From Planococcus versutus (GTDB lineage: Bacteria; Bacillota; Bacilli; Bacillales_A; Planococcaceae): a stretch of DNA of 64,000 nt. How positions within the stretch are numbered: position 1 is the stretch's first letter; the number at the start of each line of letters is the position of its first letter. Location: the NCBI RefSeq assembly GCF_001186155.3, contig NZ_CP016540.2, forward strand, positions 744,001-808,000, read 5' to 3'. The notes beneath the pieces were generated by a model. The model saw nothing but the letters and a program-made list of their open reading frames with translations. It did no database searches and was not told the origin of the DNA. Below are positions 53,623 to 62,886 of the stretch, in pieces. Both the position numbers and the translations under genes were made by a program.

Positions 53623-55449
53623 GTTGTTAGCATTTTTTATTTTTTGTAACGCATTTTTTTGAATGATCAAATCAGAAGCACGGAGTTGTTCTGCCGCGAC
53701 GTTACTGAATTTGTTACAAGACTCATCAGGAACTGTTTCCCCTAACATGACATTGTAACAGCTTCCGTTTCCGGCAGGTTGTGTTAAGTCAGGTTTGAAA
53801 TACAGGTCTTCAAAACGGAAAGACCCATCTCGAAAAATAGTTAAATTGCTGTCTTCGTCCATTAATGATTGACCAAGCATATAAGGCGGCGCAATCCCGA
53901 TAAGATCAAGAATGGTTGGGGCAATATCAATTTGACCACCAACACTATCATTGATGCCTCCTTCTTTGGAATGAGGTGGTTTAATGAAAAGTGGCACTCG
54001 ACGATCAAGTTCGAACAACTCTATCTCTGTTTTAGCATTCAACTCTTTCGCCATTTCACTGTCTTTTTGAGTGAGTCCACTATCATGGTCTCCATAAAAA
54101 ACAATTAGTGAGTCGTCCCACATGTCTTTTTGTTTTAACTGTTCAATCATGGTGCCCACTGCACCGTCTACATAATGAACCGTTTCGTAATAACCTTTTA
54201 GTAAGGGATCCTCATAACCTGTGAAATCCAATTCTTTAAACTGTTTAGGAATGGTATAAGGTGTGTGACTAGAAAGTGCAACCATAAATGCAAAATACGG
54301 TTCTGTTAACTGCTCAGTAAGCTCAATGGAAGTAGTTAAAAAAGTTTCGTCATTTACAGCCATGCCAATGTCTTGTTCATCGGGGAAATCAGGACGGCTG
54401 AAAAATTGATTAAAGCCGATATTTTCGTAAACTGTATCTCGGTTCCAAAAGTCTTTTCGAAATGCATGCATTGCTGCAGTGTCATATCCGGCGTTCTTTA
54501 GTAGCTCTGGCAAAGCGCTAAACTCGTTTTCTTCTGCGTACTGTGTATAAACAGATCCTGATTTCAAAGGATATAATGAAGTTAAAGTAATAAACTCTGC
54601 ATCAGAAGTCCGCCCTTCATGTGTTTGATGATAAAACGATGGAAAAAACTGCGCTTCTTTTTTTAATGCATTTAAATGAGGTGTTAATTCTTGACCATTT
54701 ACTTGATGATCAATTACAGACGTTTGAAACGATTCTAATTGCACGACAATAATATTTGGTTTTTCTGAATCGGATACAGTAAAAGGGGTCTCGGGATTCA
54801 CTTTCTGAATCAATGCTTCGTCTGCTGCTGACAAGTGATCATCTCTTAAAAAAGAGCCAACTCCACGAGCAAAGTCCAGTCCGTGATAACCCCAAAAGCC
54901 GAGTTGATAGTATTCACGCATATTTGAGATAGACTCATCAACAAGCCATTTTTCCTCATCGTTATAATTTATTGCAAGCGGCATTACAACAATAACCAGT
55001 CCTAAAACAAAGCCAGCTCCTGCGAAGATTCGTTTGCTTTTTTGTGTTACGACTTCTTGTTTTGTACGCATAATAAAAAGAATAAAAGAAAAAAAGAGCA
55101 AATCAGCAAAAAAGAAAAAGTCTTTCGTTTCGATTAATGTCAAAAAACCGCCACCAACGTCACTCATCTGTGTAATGTCAGAAAGCAAGGCAATCGAAAG
55201 AAAATCAGTAAAATAACGATAGTACCAAAGATCCGAGACTAATAAGGTGCTATGTAAAAACAACAAGATCAACAAAATCCAAGATCGTTTCTTTTTACTG
55301 ACGAGTAAAGTCCAGCTAGACAATACAACAATGGAAGCAAGATTGAGAAAGAAGAAACTAAAAGAGAAAACCGTTTCTGCGTATATGCTGAATAACCACA
55401 TTTTTGAAATAGATAATACTAAGTAAAGCCAGTATTCTGGGGATTTCAT
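53620..55449 (-). CDS. LtaS-family phosphoglycerol transferase, second paralogue
   Basis: 609 residues with the LtaS plan: five N-terminal helices and an outer sulfatase-type domain. Active-site residues are all kept: E239 (QLESF), T281 (EGRTSDAEF), W335, H395 (SSHTPY), D454 and H455 (FYGDHDSG). It differs from the first LtaS in having GRTSD for GKTSD and two C-terminal Cys (GSCYN, DESCNKF). It may be an LTA primase or a stress-induced synthase, as with YvgJ/YqgS in B. subtilis. ATG 55449 is supported by GGAGGTG; the frame opens earlier at 55518 without a site. Confidence 0.9.
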   Translation of the reverse strand: MKSPEYWLYLVLSISKMWLFSIYAETVFSFSFFFLNLASIVVLSSWTLLVSKKKRSWILLILLFLHSTLLVSDLWYYRYFTDFLSIALLSDITQMSDVGGGFLTLIETKDFFFFADLLFFSFILFIMRTKQEVVTQKSKRIFAGAGFVLGLVIVVMPLAINYNDEEKWLVDESISNMREYYQLGFWGYHGLDFARGVGSFLRDDHLSAADEALIQKVNPETPFTVSDSEKPNIIVVQLESFQTSVIDHQVNGQELTPHLNALKKEAQFFPSFYHQTHEGRTSDAEFITLTSLYPLKSGSVYTQYAEENEFSALPELLKNAGYDTAAMHAFRKDFWNRDTVYENIGFNQFFSRPDFPDEQDIGMAVNDETFLTTSIELTEQLTEPYFAFMVALSSHTPYTIPKQFKELDFTGYEDPLLKGYYETVHYVDGAVGTMIEQLKQKDMWDDSLIVFYGDHDSGLTQKDSEMAKELNAKTEIELFELDRRVPLFIKPPHSKEGGINDSVGGQIDIAPTILDLIGIAPPYMLGQSLMDEDSNLTIFRDGSFRFEDLYFKPDLTQPAGNGSCYNVMLGETVPDESCNKFSNVAAEQLRASDLIIQKNALQKIKNANN

Positions 55450-55627
55450 CAGGCACCTCCGGATAAGTTTTTCTGTTTTACGAATGAAAATAATGAGTGC
55501 AAAATGCTTGATCAACATTTTTATAAAAACAGAACTATTATTTTTAAGATACCACTAACAGAGAGAGTAGAAACCTAGAGATAGCCATGTTCAAATAAAC
55601 AAGAAAGGCGTTTTTCAGTTTAACTAC

Positions 55628-55680
55628 ATAATGATAATGGGTATTTATAAAGGAAGAGGTATAATCATTTACGTAAATGA
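55628..55680 (+). promoter_or_regulatory. Promoter with palindrome upstream of a small gene
   Basis: TATAAT at 55660-55665 is immediately followed by a perfect 16-base palindrome TCATTTACGTAAATGA (55665-55680), well placed as an operator over the transcription start. Upstream, CATAATGATAATG (55628-55640) looks like two Fur-type hexamers. Confidence 0.5.
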
Positions 55681-55701
55681 GGATAGTAAGGAGTGTTGGC
55701 A

Positions 55702-55971
55702 ATGACATCACCAAAGAAGACGTCAGCTAATAACCAATCAGAAAAAATAGCTTGCAAGTATCCAGTCTATCCTATAGGTCAAAATTTTTTCGTAGATTTT
55801 GGAAGTCAGGAGTCGATTTATGGAAACTGGCAAGTCGCAGAAAACGACAATGCGCCATTTTATATGTGTCGCCGTGTTTTTGAAAGTGGAAACGTATCTA
55901 GAAGAAAATCAGCGGATCATTACCGACAGTTTTTTGAAGCCGAAATTCATTATGCTTTGAATAAGGTATAG
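55702..55971 (+). CDS. Small hypothetical protein
   Basis: 89 residues, soluble, with KYPVYPIGQNFFVDFGSQ, IYGNWQVAENDNAPFYMCRRV and SADHYRQFFEAEIHYALNK. Two Cys and many aromatic residues suggest a compact fold. ATG 55702 follows AAGGAG by eight bases; an upstream TTG at 55693 overlaps that site. Not a family I recognise. The promoter region carries a palindrome and Fur-like hexamers. Confidence 0.65.
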   Translation: MTSPKKTSANNQSEKIACKYPVYPIGQNFFVDFGSQESIYGNWQVAENDNAPFYMCRRVFESGNVSRRKSADHYRQFFEAEIHYALNKV

Positions 55972-55994
55972 TTCTGAAAAATTAATCTCTATAG

Positions 55995-56026
55995 AAAAAA
56001 CGCCTCCTTTAAAGTAAGCGTTTTTT
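55995..56026 (+). terminator. Terminator of the 89-residue protein gene
   Basis: AAAAAACGC pairs with GCGTTTTTT, with a short inner TTTA/TAAA pair. Confidence 0.75.
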
Positions 56027-56119
56027 ACGTCTTTGTTTAAGATATAAAAAAAGAGATAGATTAGTTGAATTTTTGATGTATTATAAAAGTATTACATCGG
56101 AGAGTAAGGTGATCTATCA

Positions 56120-57577
56120 ATGAAAGCAAAACAACAAGAGATTGAAATACCTTTTCTATTAGCACTTGTTCCATTAGTTGTTATGATCACTGTAATGGCC
56201 ATCACAATTATTGTCTTTGAAGGAAGTCCTCATGTGCCTTTAGCTGTAGGAGCAATTGTTGCAGCAATTATTGCATGGCGTTTTGGGTATAAATGGGAAA
56301 CAATCGAAGAAGGGGCTTATAAAGGAATTCGTCTTGCTCTTCCTGCTATTTTGATTATTATTGTTGTAGGCATGATTATTGCTTCGTGGATTGGCGGAGG
56401 TATTATCGCAACCATGATTTATTATGGTTTACAAATTATTACCCCTTCCTTATTTTTAATGACAATCTGTATTATTTGTGGAATTGTTGCACTCGCTATT
56501 GGGAGCTCATGGTCTACTATGGGGACAATTGGCGTAGCGGGTATGGGTATCGGAATCAGTATGGGTATTCCAGCTGCTATGGTAGCAGGAGCTGTTATTT
56601 CAGGTTCTTATTTTGGCGATAAAATGTCGCCATTATCGGATACAACAAATCTAGCAGCAGGCATCACAAATACTAATTTGTTTGAACATATTAAACATAT
56701 GCTCTATACAACAGTTCCTGGTCTGATTATCGCATTAATCGTTTATTTTTTCCTCGGTCGTCAATTTGCTGGATCAGCTATTGACCAAGGTAATATTGAA
56801 GCGATTTTAGCAGCTTTAGATAGTAACTTTTTAATTTCACCTTGGTTGTTATTAGTACCTGGAGCAATCATCGTGTTGGTTGCATTTAAAGTACCTGCTT
56901 TACCAGCATTGATTATCGGCGTCTTTCTTGGCTTTATGTGTCAAATCTTTGTACAAGGCGGAAACGTTGGAGATTCAGTTAATACACTGCATGACGGTTA
57001 TGCTATTGTTTCTGGCAATGAAATGGTTGATGAGTTGTTTAATCGCGGAGGAATCGCATCTATGATGTTCACCGTCTCTTTAACTATTTTTGCGATGGTT
57101 TTAGGAGGCATACTCGAACAGACAGGTATGTTGAGAGCCATCGTTAAACAGATTTTAAAAGTCGCAAAAACAGCAGGTAGTTTGATTGCTGCTACGATCG
57201 TGTCTGCATTTTTTACAAATGCAACAGCTTCAGAGCAGTACATTTCCATTCTCATTCCAGGTAGAATGTATGCGAGAGCTTATCAAGACCAAGGCTTGCA
57301 TTCAAAAAACCTTTCGCGTGCACTCGAAGACGGTGGAACATTGACGTCACCATTTGTACCTTGGAACACATGTGGTGTCTTTATTTTAGCCACTTTGGCT
57401 GTACATCCATTTGCATATGCACCTTACGCAGTACTCAATTACACCGTACCGATAATTGGCATTATTATGGGATTGGTTGGTTACAAAGTTCAATTTTTAA
57501 CAAAAGAAGAAATGGATCAGCTGAAAACAAACCAGCGACGCGTCGATAATGAAAATGAATTGGTGGATGGCGTTTAA
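56120..57577 (+). CDS. nhaC: Na+/H+ antiporter, NhaC family
   Basis: 485 residues with about 12 helices and the NhaC marks GSSWSTMGTIGVAG, GSYFGDKMSPLSDTTNLA and NATASEQYISILIPGRMYA. It exchanges cytoplasmic Na+ for protons, useful under salt or alkaline stress. A GATGTA/TACATC inverted repeat (56075-56098) lies just before the gene and may be an operator. GGAGAG precedes the ATG. Confidence 0.92.
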   Translation: MKAKQQEIEIPFLLALVPLVVMITVMAITIIVFEGSPHVPLAVGAIVAAIIAWRFGYKWETIEEGAYKGIRLALPAILIIIVVGMIIASWIGGGIIATMIYYGLQIITPSLFLMTICIICGIVALAIGSSWSTMGTIGVAGMGIGISMGIPAAMVAGAVISGSYFGDKMSPLSDTTNLAAGITNTNLFEHIKHMLYTTVPGLIIALIVYFFLGRQFAGSAIDQGNIEAILAALDSNFLISPWLLLVPGAIIVLVAFKVPALPALIIGVFLGFMCQIFVQGGNVGDSVNTLHDGYAIVSGNEMVDELFNRGGIASMMFTVSLTIFAMVLGGILEQTGMLRAIVKQILKVAKTAGSLIAATIVSAFFTNATASEQYISILIPGRMYARAYQDQGLHSKNLSRALEDGGTLTSPFVPWNTCGVFILATLAVHPFAYAPYAVLNYTVPIIGIIMGLVGYKVQFLTKEEMDQLKTNQRRVDNENELVDGV

Positions 57578-57601
57578 TTTTTCATTCATAAATAAACAGA
57601 T

Positions 57602-57650
57602 AAAAGCGAGCATCTTCTTTTTGGAATCAAAAGAAGATGCTCGCTTTTAT
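57602..57650. terminator. Bidirectional terminator
   Basis: AAAAGCGAGCATCTTCTTTT pairs perfectly with its complement across TGGAATC. Confidence 0.93.
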
Positions 57651-57703
57651 TAATGACTCGATTAGGTAGAGAAAGTACATTTCTTACCAAAACAAGTAGT
57701 CAA

Positions 57704-58567
57704 TTATTCTTTGCTGCGGTCGATGCCATATAACAGCCAAGGTGAAGGCAAATCAAAAGGATGATTGCTTGGTAATTGGCTTACTTGTGAAGGAGTTAAA
57801 TCCATCCAAATAAATGGATTTGTTTTGACTTGTTCACTTAACTTACTCTGTGCCAGTGAAATGGTTTCCCACAATCCGGCTTGGTATGAAATGTCGTCCC
57901 ATGGGTAAACAACATGTAAATAATATTGTCGTTTATAATCTTTTTTGGTGATTAGTACTCGGTCTTCCTGCGCATTTTCAAAAAATGACCATTCGGTTAA
58001 TTTGGCGTCGGTAAATAAGTTTTCAGTAGATGGAAATGCGTAATAGCATTCATAAGGAAATACAGCACCTTTGTTCGTATAAAGCTGGTCGATCCATTCT
58101 CTTTTATGTGATAGCTCTGTAAGTTCTCTCCAATAAGAGCCATTCTTTTCAAGTAAAGAGACCTTTGTTGAAATAGCACTAGATAATGTAGATATTTCTT
58201 TGAGACCCAGTTTATCCAACACGCGACGAGCAGCTGTATTTTCTTCTTGCGTATTGGCACCAATCCATTGAATGGCAGGAAGGGCAAAGCTTTGTTCCAA
58301 TACATGAGCCATCAATTGTGTGGATAAATTATTGCCACGGTAGCGCAAATCACTGCGCATTCGACCAAGCATTATGTAATGCTCAGCGAAAATCGTGTAG
58401 CCTCCAATACTCGCAAGCTGATTGTCGACGAACAAACCGTATAAACGGCTAGAGCCACCAGATATTCTTTTGTATACTCGGAGCAGGTAATCATCTGCAA
58501 TTCCTGTCTCCATCTCCTCTAAAAAATGTAAATCATCCAGCTGAAGCTGTCGAATAGAAGTTTTCAT
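57704..58567 (-). CDS. GNAT-family N-acetyltransferase
   Basis: 287 residues. The N-terminal 140 form a GNAT domain with acetyl-CoA loop GRMRSDLRYRGNNLSTQLM and NTAARRVLDKLGL. The C-terminal half (about 150-287) is a second domain of unknown type, rich in Trp and Tyr. Substrate unknown. The ATG has no strong ribosome site (GGTGGTC). Confidence 0.75.
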   Translation of the reverse strand: MKTSIRQLQLDDLHFLEEMETGIADDYLLRVYKRISGGSSRLYGLFVDNQLASIGGYTIFAEHYIMLGRMRSDLRYRGNNLSTQLMAHVLEQSFALPAIQWIGANTQEENTAARRVLDKLGLKEISTLSSAISTKVSLLEKNGSYWRELTELSHKREWIDQLYTNKGAVFPYECYYAFPSTENLFTDAKLTEWSFFENAQEDRVLITKKDYKRQYYLHVVYPWDDISYQAGLWETISLAQSKLSEQVKTNPFIWMDLTPSQVSQLPSNHPFDLPSPWLLYGIDRSKE

Positions 58568-58773
58568 AATAGACCACCTTTGACGTAAGTTAAAATCGCT
58601 ATATGTATTATATACAACAATATTACTGCGTTACATGCAAGTAAGAATCTTATTTATAGAAAACAAAAGCTAGCGTTATCTTTTAGTTGTTCATTTGTGT
58701 ATAGTAGATATAGCTAAATCGACAGTTTAAAAAAACCATTAAATTTCACTATTGTAATAAGGAGGCCAATCAA

Positions 58774-59331
58774 GTGGAAAAAGAAATTATAGCTATTCAA
58801 GATAAGCAACAGTTATCGAAAGGCGACCACATTTTTTATTATGTAGAAGACTTAACTAGTTATATTGATAATGCCATTTCGTATGTCGAAGAAGGTATTA
58901 AACAAGGAGACCAAGTGCTATTTGTTGAAAATGAACGTCTTTTCCCAAAAATAGTAGCTCGTCTCGAAGAGTTTCTTTCTGAAGAACAATTACAAAATAT
59001 TCATTACGTTAATAATTTTACCTTTTATTGGCGAAACGGCAATTTTCATCCACCAACGATTTTAAAACATTTTTCTAGTTTGATTGATCCTCTTGTAGAG
59101 AAAGAATTGAGTTTTCGAACTTGGGGACATATCGAGTGGCGAGATAATGATGAACTTACTAAAGAGCTTAACGAATATGAACAAGCAATTAATGAGCTGA
59201 TTCCGCAAATTCAAGCGATTTCGGTATGTGCTTACGATGCTTCCCGTCTTACCGTTTCACTGAAAGAATTATTGATTAATTGTCATGATTTCTTAATGAC
59301 AGATGGTGAAATTTCTCCACTTGCAAAATAA
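58774..59331 (+). CDS. MEDS-domain protein (DcmR-type sensor)
   Basis: 185 residues, all one MEDS domain: GDHIFYYVEDLTSYIDNAISY, GIKQGDQVLFVENERLFPKI, FRTWGHIEWRD and CAYDASRLTVSLKELLINCH. The domain occurs in methylotroph and archaeal regulators and is RecA-like without an obvious catalytic function. In Bacillales stand-alone copies are often near stress regulators; none is adjacent here. GTG start, AAGGAGG upstream. Confidence 0.75.
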   Translation: MEKEIIAIQDKQQLSKGDHIFYYVEDLTSYIDNAISYVEEGIKQGDQVLFVENERLFPKIVARLEEFLSEEQLQNIHYVNNFTFYWRNGNFHPPTILKHFSSLIDPLVEKELSFRTWGHIEWRDNDELTKELNEYEQAINELIPQIQAISVCAYDASRLTVSLKELLINCHDFLMTDGEISPLAK

Positions 59332-59337
59332 GGATGT

Positions 59338-59378
59338 CGAAAAAAAGAATCTCTCCATTGGAGTAGATTCTTTTTTTG
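59338..59378 (+). terminator. Terminator of the MEDS gene
   Basis: AAAAAGAATCT pairs with AGATTCTTTTT, with an inner TCCA/TGGA pair. Confidence 0.88.
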
Positions 59379-59607
59379 AAGAAGAAGATACCTCTTTCTT
59401 TACTTATCAGAATATTGACAATAGTATAAAAGAGAATAATATATGAAGTAACCAAGTTTCTATATAAACATGTTCTAAACATCAAAAGCCTACGAGTTGA
59501 AAAGGAGGATAACGTAAATAAATCGGTTAGAAAGAGTGACAGAAATAGCGTTGAACAGAAAATTTTTATTTTGATATTCAAAAATCATAAGAGAAAAGGG
59601 TGGAATT

Positions 59608-60732
59608 ATGCAAATCAAATCTGCAGTATTAAGAGAAATTGGAGCTGAAGCTCCTTATGAAAAAAGTCAACCAATTCATATAGAAACAATAGAATTGGAC
59701 CCTCCTGAAAAAGGTGAAGTACTCATTCAAATAAAAGCAGCCAGTTTATGCCATTCCGATTTATCAGTAATAAATGGCAGTAGGCCACGGCCAGTACCAA
59801 TGGCTCTTGGCCACGAAGCAGCAGGTATAGTTGTAGAAATAGGAGATGATGTATTCGACTTAGAAGTTGGAGATCATGTTGCCTGTGTATTTGTCCCAAG
59901 TTGTGGGCATTGTGGTCCGTGTCGTGAAGGGCGTCCTGCTTTATGTGAACCAGGAGCAGTTTCTAATACAGCAGGTACTTTATTGAGCGGGGGAAACCGT
60001 CTTCATAGTGGAACGGAAACCATTAATCATCATTTAGGCGTATCGGCTTTTTCGGATCATGCAGTAGTATCGAGAAATTCGATTATCAAAGTGGATAAAG
60101 AAATTCCTTTTGAAAAAGCAGCGTTATTTGGCTGTGCCGTTATAACAGGCGTGGGTGCAGTAGTTAATACGGCAGCGATTAAGCTTGGAAGCACAGTAGC
60201 AGTAGTAGGTCTTGGCGGTGTTGGTCTTAGTGCTTTGTTAGGAGCGATTGCTGCGGGGGCTAGTCATATCGTGGCAGTCGATATTAATGAGACAAAACTC
60301 AAACAAGCAAAAGAACTAGGTGCTACCGAAGTTTATAACTCAAAAAACGAGAATGTTATCGAACAAATCCGCAAAGCAACAGGAGGAGGACTAGACTATA
60401 CATTCGAAACGGCGGGTGCTGTTCAAGCGCTAGAAGTTGCTTATAGTATTACAAAACGAGGAGGGACAACTGTTACTACTGGTTTGCCTCACCCAGACAA
60501 TAAATTTTCTTTTCCCTATGTTTCCTTGACGGCCGAAGAACGAACGCTTAAAGGCTCGTATGTGGGTAGTTGCGTACCAAGTCGAGATATTCCTCGCTAT
60601 ATGAGTTTGTTTCAACAAAATCGATTGCCTGTTGATAAACTGATTACTGATTTTATTACATTAGATGAGATCAACAAAGGGTTCGATCTTTTAGCAAAAG
60701 GCGATTCATCGCGAATTATTATGAAGTTTTAA
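59608..60732 (+). CDS. Zinc-dependent alcohol dehydrogenase
   Basis: 374-residue medium-chain dehydrogenase. Catalytic zinc ligands C48 (SLCHSD), H69-E70 (GHEAAG) and C174 (FGCAV); structural zinc Cys 99, 102, 105 and 113 (CGHCGPCREGRPALC); NAD motif GLGGVG. The pattern is close to class III-type and aryl-alcohol dehydrogenases. It oxidises an alcohol or reduces an aldehyde; specificity unknown. AAAGGGTGG precedes the ATG. Single gene. Confidence 0.88.
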   Translation: MQIKSAVLREIGAEAPYEKSQPIHIETIELDPPEKGEVLIQIKAASLCHSDLSVINGSRPRPVPMALGHEAAGIVVEIGDDVFDLEVGDHVACVFVPSCGHCGPCREGRPALCEPGAVSNTAGTLLSGGNRLHSGTETINHHLGVSAFSDHAVVSRNSIIKVDKEIPFEKAALFGCAVITGVGAVVNTAAIKLGSTVAVVGLGGVGLSALLGAIAAGASHIVAVDINETKLKQAKELGATEVYNSKNENVIEQIRKATGGGLDYTFETAGAVQALEVAYSITKRGGTTVTTGLPHPDNKFSFPYVSLTAEERTLKGSYVGSCVPSRDIPRYMSLFQQNRLPVDKLITDFITLDEINKGFDLLAKGDSSRIIMKF

Positions 60733-60752
60733 GTAGCCCCAATAAATGAAAC

Positions 60753-60785
60753 AAATCGCAATCCAAAATAGGATTGCGGTTTTTC
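60753..60785 (+). terminator. Terminator of the alcohol dehydrogenase gene
   Basis: AAATCGCAATCC pairs with GGATTGCGGTTT across AAAATA, then TT. Confidence 0.85.
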
Positions 60786-60863
60786 TATGATCGGTTAGAA
60801 TTGCGCTCGATGTGGGTATGTTAAAAAGAGACACGTGAAGATGCAGCATAGAGGAGGCAAAGC

Positions 60864-61724
60864 ATGGATACTCAAAAATTCATTGTTAAACAAGATGAAA
60901 AAATAAAACTGTCACACTACTTAACGACAGATGACAATAGATATAGCGAAAAAGAGTTGACCGAAAAACTAATTCCGGAAAGCCTTGAAAAATTAAAAAA
61001 ATTACATATGAAGTTGCATGCCCAAGAACAAAAAGGAATCGTTGTTGTGTTGCAGGCAATGGACGCGGCGGGAAAAGATGAAACAATCACCTATATCTTT
61101 TCTAACTTAACAGCACAAGGTCTAAAAACAACATCATTCAAAAAACCTTCTGATGCAGAACTTGCACATGATTACTTATGGCGTTTTCGAGAAGGCATGC
61201 CAGCAAGAGGACAGATTGGAATTTTAAATCGTTCTTATTACGAAGAAGTAATTGCACCGAGAGTTCATGATTTGCTTGGAGACACGCCGCTTCCTGATGA
61301 ACTAATCGATGACGACATTTGGAATGTTCGTTATCGCCAAATCAATGATTTTGAACGATATATGTCTGAAAATGGATTCCCAGTTGTGAAGTTCTTTTTC
61401 AATATGTCATTCGATGAACAACGTCGTCGCTTGCTCGAACGCATGAAAAATCCAGAGAAAAACTGGGAATTCTCATTTAATGATGTAAAAGAACGTGAAT
61501 ATTGGAATGGTTATCAAGAGATTTTTGAAGATGTATTGAACAATACATCGACAGAACATGCACCTTGGTATGCGCTTCCTGCTGATGACGAATGGTTTTC
61601 GAGATATATTGTTGCAGAAGTAATGGTGGAAGTGTTAGAGAAAATCAATCCTTACTATCCTGAAATTAAAGGGGAAGAAAAAGAGCGATTGGAAAAAGCA
61701 ATTCGTAAATTAGAAGAAGAGTAG
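60864..61724 (+). CDS. ppk2: Polyphosphate kinase 2 (PPK2) family
   Basis: 286 residues. Walker A-type motif AMDAAGKDETI at 65-75, then HDYLWRFREGMPARGQIGILNRSYYEE and the lid RRLLERMKNPEKNWEF. PPK2 enzymes move phosphate between polyphosphate and nucleotides. The Asp after GK (GKDE rather than GKGG) and the length point to the class of PPK2 that phosphorylates ADP or AMP with polyphosphate. GGAGG precedes the ATG. Single gene. Confidence 0.9.
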   Translation: MDTQKFIVKQDEKIKLSHYLTTDDNRYSEKELTEKLIPESLEKLKKLHMKLHAQEQKGIVVVLQAMDAAGKDETITYIFSNLTAQGLKTTSFKKPSDAELAHDYLWRFREGMPARGQIGILNRSYYEEVIAPRVHDLLGDTPLPDELIDDDIWNVRYRQINDFERYMSENGFPVVKFFFNMSFDEQRRRLLERMKNPEKNWEFSFNDVKEREYWNGYQEIFEDVLNNTSTEHAPWYALPADDEWFSRYIVAEVMVEVLEKINPYYPEIKGEEKERLEKAIRKLEEE

Positions 61725-61903
61725 AATGCGATGGAACTCTCCTAGAAAATTTCGAACAGTCTATGAACAAAAGCAGAAAGGCTTGCATTCTTAGCCCAAA
61801 TGCTACTATAATATGAAACGTTGGTTCACCATAAAAAAGAAAATTTTATTCGCTTTCTCGTAGTTTTTAGTTGAACAAAAATTACATTCTGATAAATAAT
61901 CTT

Positions 61904-61934
61904 AAGGTGACGTGCAAATGCACGCCCTTTTTTT
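61904..61934 (+). terminator. Terminator-like hairpin in the yitT leader
   Basis: GTGACGTGC pairs with GCACGCC across AAAT, followed by TTTTTTT. It stands 55 bases before the YitT gene and 180 after ppk2. Confidence 0.6.
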
Positions 61935-61988
61935 GTGGCATGAACAAAATAGACTGACTGAGATTTTCTTTAGGATTGGAGTTTAATT

Positions 61989-62852
61989 ATGAATAAATGG
62001 ATGAGATTATTAATTGTTTTTATTTCTTCGATTGTTTTGGGAGTAGCATTTAATATGTTTTTACTGCCACATGCAATATTGGCAGGTGGAGTAACAGGCA
62101 TCGCGATGATGCTGGGATTGGTAACACCTTTAAACGCAGGGATCTGGATGATTTTGTTGAATATCCCAATTTTGATTATAGGGTGGATGAAACTCGGTAA
62201 GAATTTTATTGCTAACAGCTTGTTTTCAGTTATCGTGACATCAATTTCGATGTTGTATATTCCAGTTGTCAAAATAACGGAAGATGCCTTGCTTTCGACT
62301 GTTTTTGGCGGAGTGATTGCCGGAGCTGCAATGGGAATTATTATTCGTTACTATAGTTCGACAGGTGGATTTGATGTTATTGGCTTATTGTTATCGATGA
62401 AACGAGATATCCCACTCGGTGCGCTTGTTTTTGTCCTTAACAGTGCAGTTGTTTTTGTTTCTGGTTTTGTTTTCTCATGGGAGTTGGCGATGTATACTAT
62501 GGCTTCGATTTATATTTCAGGACTTGTCATTGACCGCGTCCATACCCGTCACATTAAACTCAGCTTGATGGTTGTAACGAGTCAAGGCGATGCTGTCAAA
62601 AAAGAGTTGCTTGATAATTTATATCGCGGTATCACAGTAGTAGATGGCGAAGGGGCTTATTCAGCAGCTAAAGTAAAAGTTCTTTATAGTGTCATTAGTC
62701 GTCATGAATTGGCTTTCGTACGTCCATTGATTAAAAGAATCGATCCAAACGCGTTTGTCAGCATTAGCGAAACGATGGAAGTCATGGGGAACTTCAGAAA
62801 AGATGATAACTTCATGAAAACACCAAATTTAAAAAACTCTTCAGTACAATAA
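61989..62852 (+). CDS. YitT-family membrane protein (DUF161/DUF2179)
   Basis: 287 residues: five or six helices of the YitT type (MFLLPHAILAGGVTGIAMML, YYSSTGGFDVIGLLLSM), then a C-terminal DUF2179 domain (about 195-270: TSQGDAVKKELLDNLYRGIT, ISRHELAFVRPLIKRIDPNAFVSI) with a ferredoxin-like fold. The family is widespread in Firmicutes and its role is undefined. TTGGAG precedes the ATG. Confidence 0.88.
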   Translation: MNKWMRLLIVFISSIVLGVAFNMFLLPHAILAGGVTGIAMMLGLVTPLNAGIWMILLNIPILIIGWMKLGKNFIANSLFSVIVTSISMLYIPVVKITEDALLSTVFGGVIAGAAMGIIIRYYSSTGGFDVIGLLLSMKRDIPLGALVFVLNSAVVFVSGFVFSWELAMYTMASIYISGLVIDRVHTRHIKLSLMVVTSQGDAVKKELLDNLYRGITVVDGEGAYSAAKVKVLYSVISRHELAFVRPLIKRIDPNAFVSISETMEVMGNFRKDDNFMKTPNLKNSSVQ

Positions 62853-62867
62853 CTGAAGAGTTTTTTT
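62832..62867. terminator. Bidirectional terminator
   Basis: AAAAAACTCTTCAGT pairs with ACTGAAGAGTTTTTT. Confidence 0.92.
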
Positions 62868-62886
62868 GTGCGAAAGTATAGAGACA

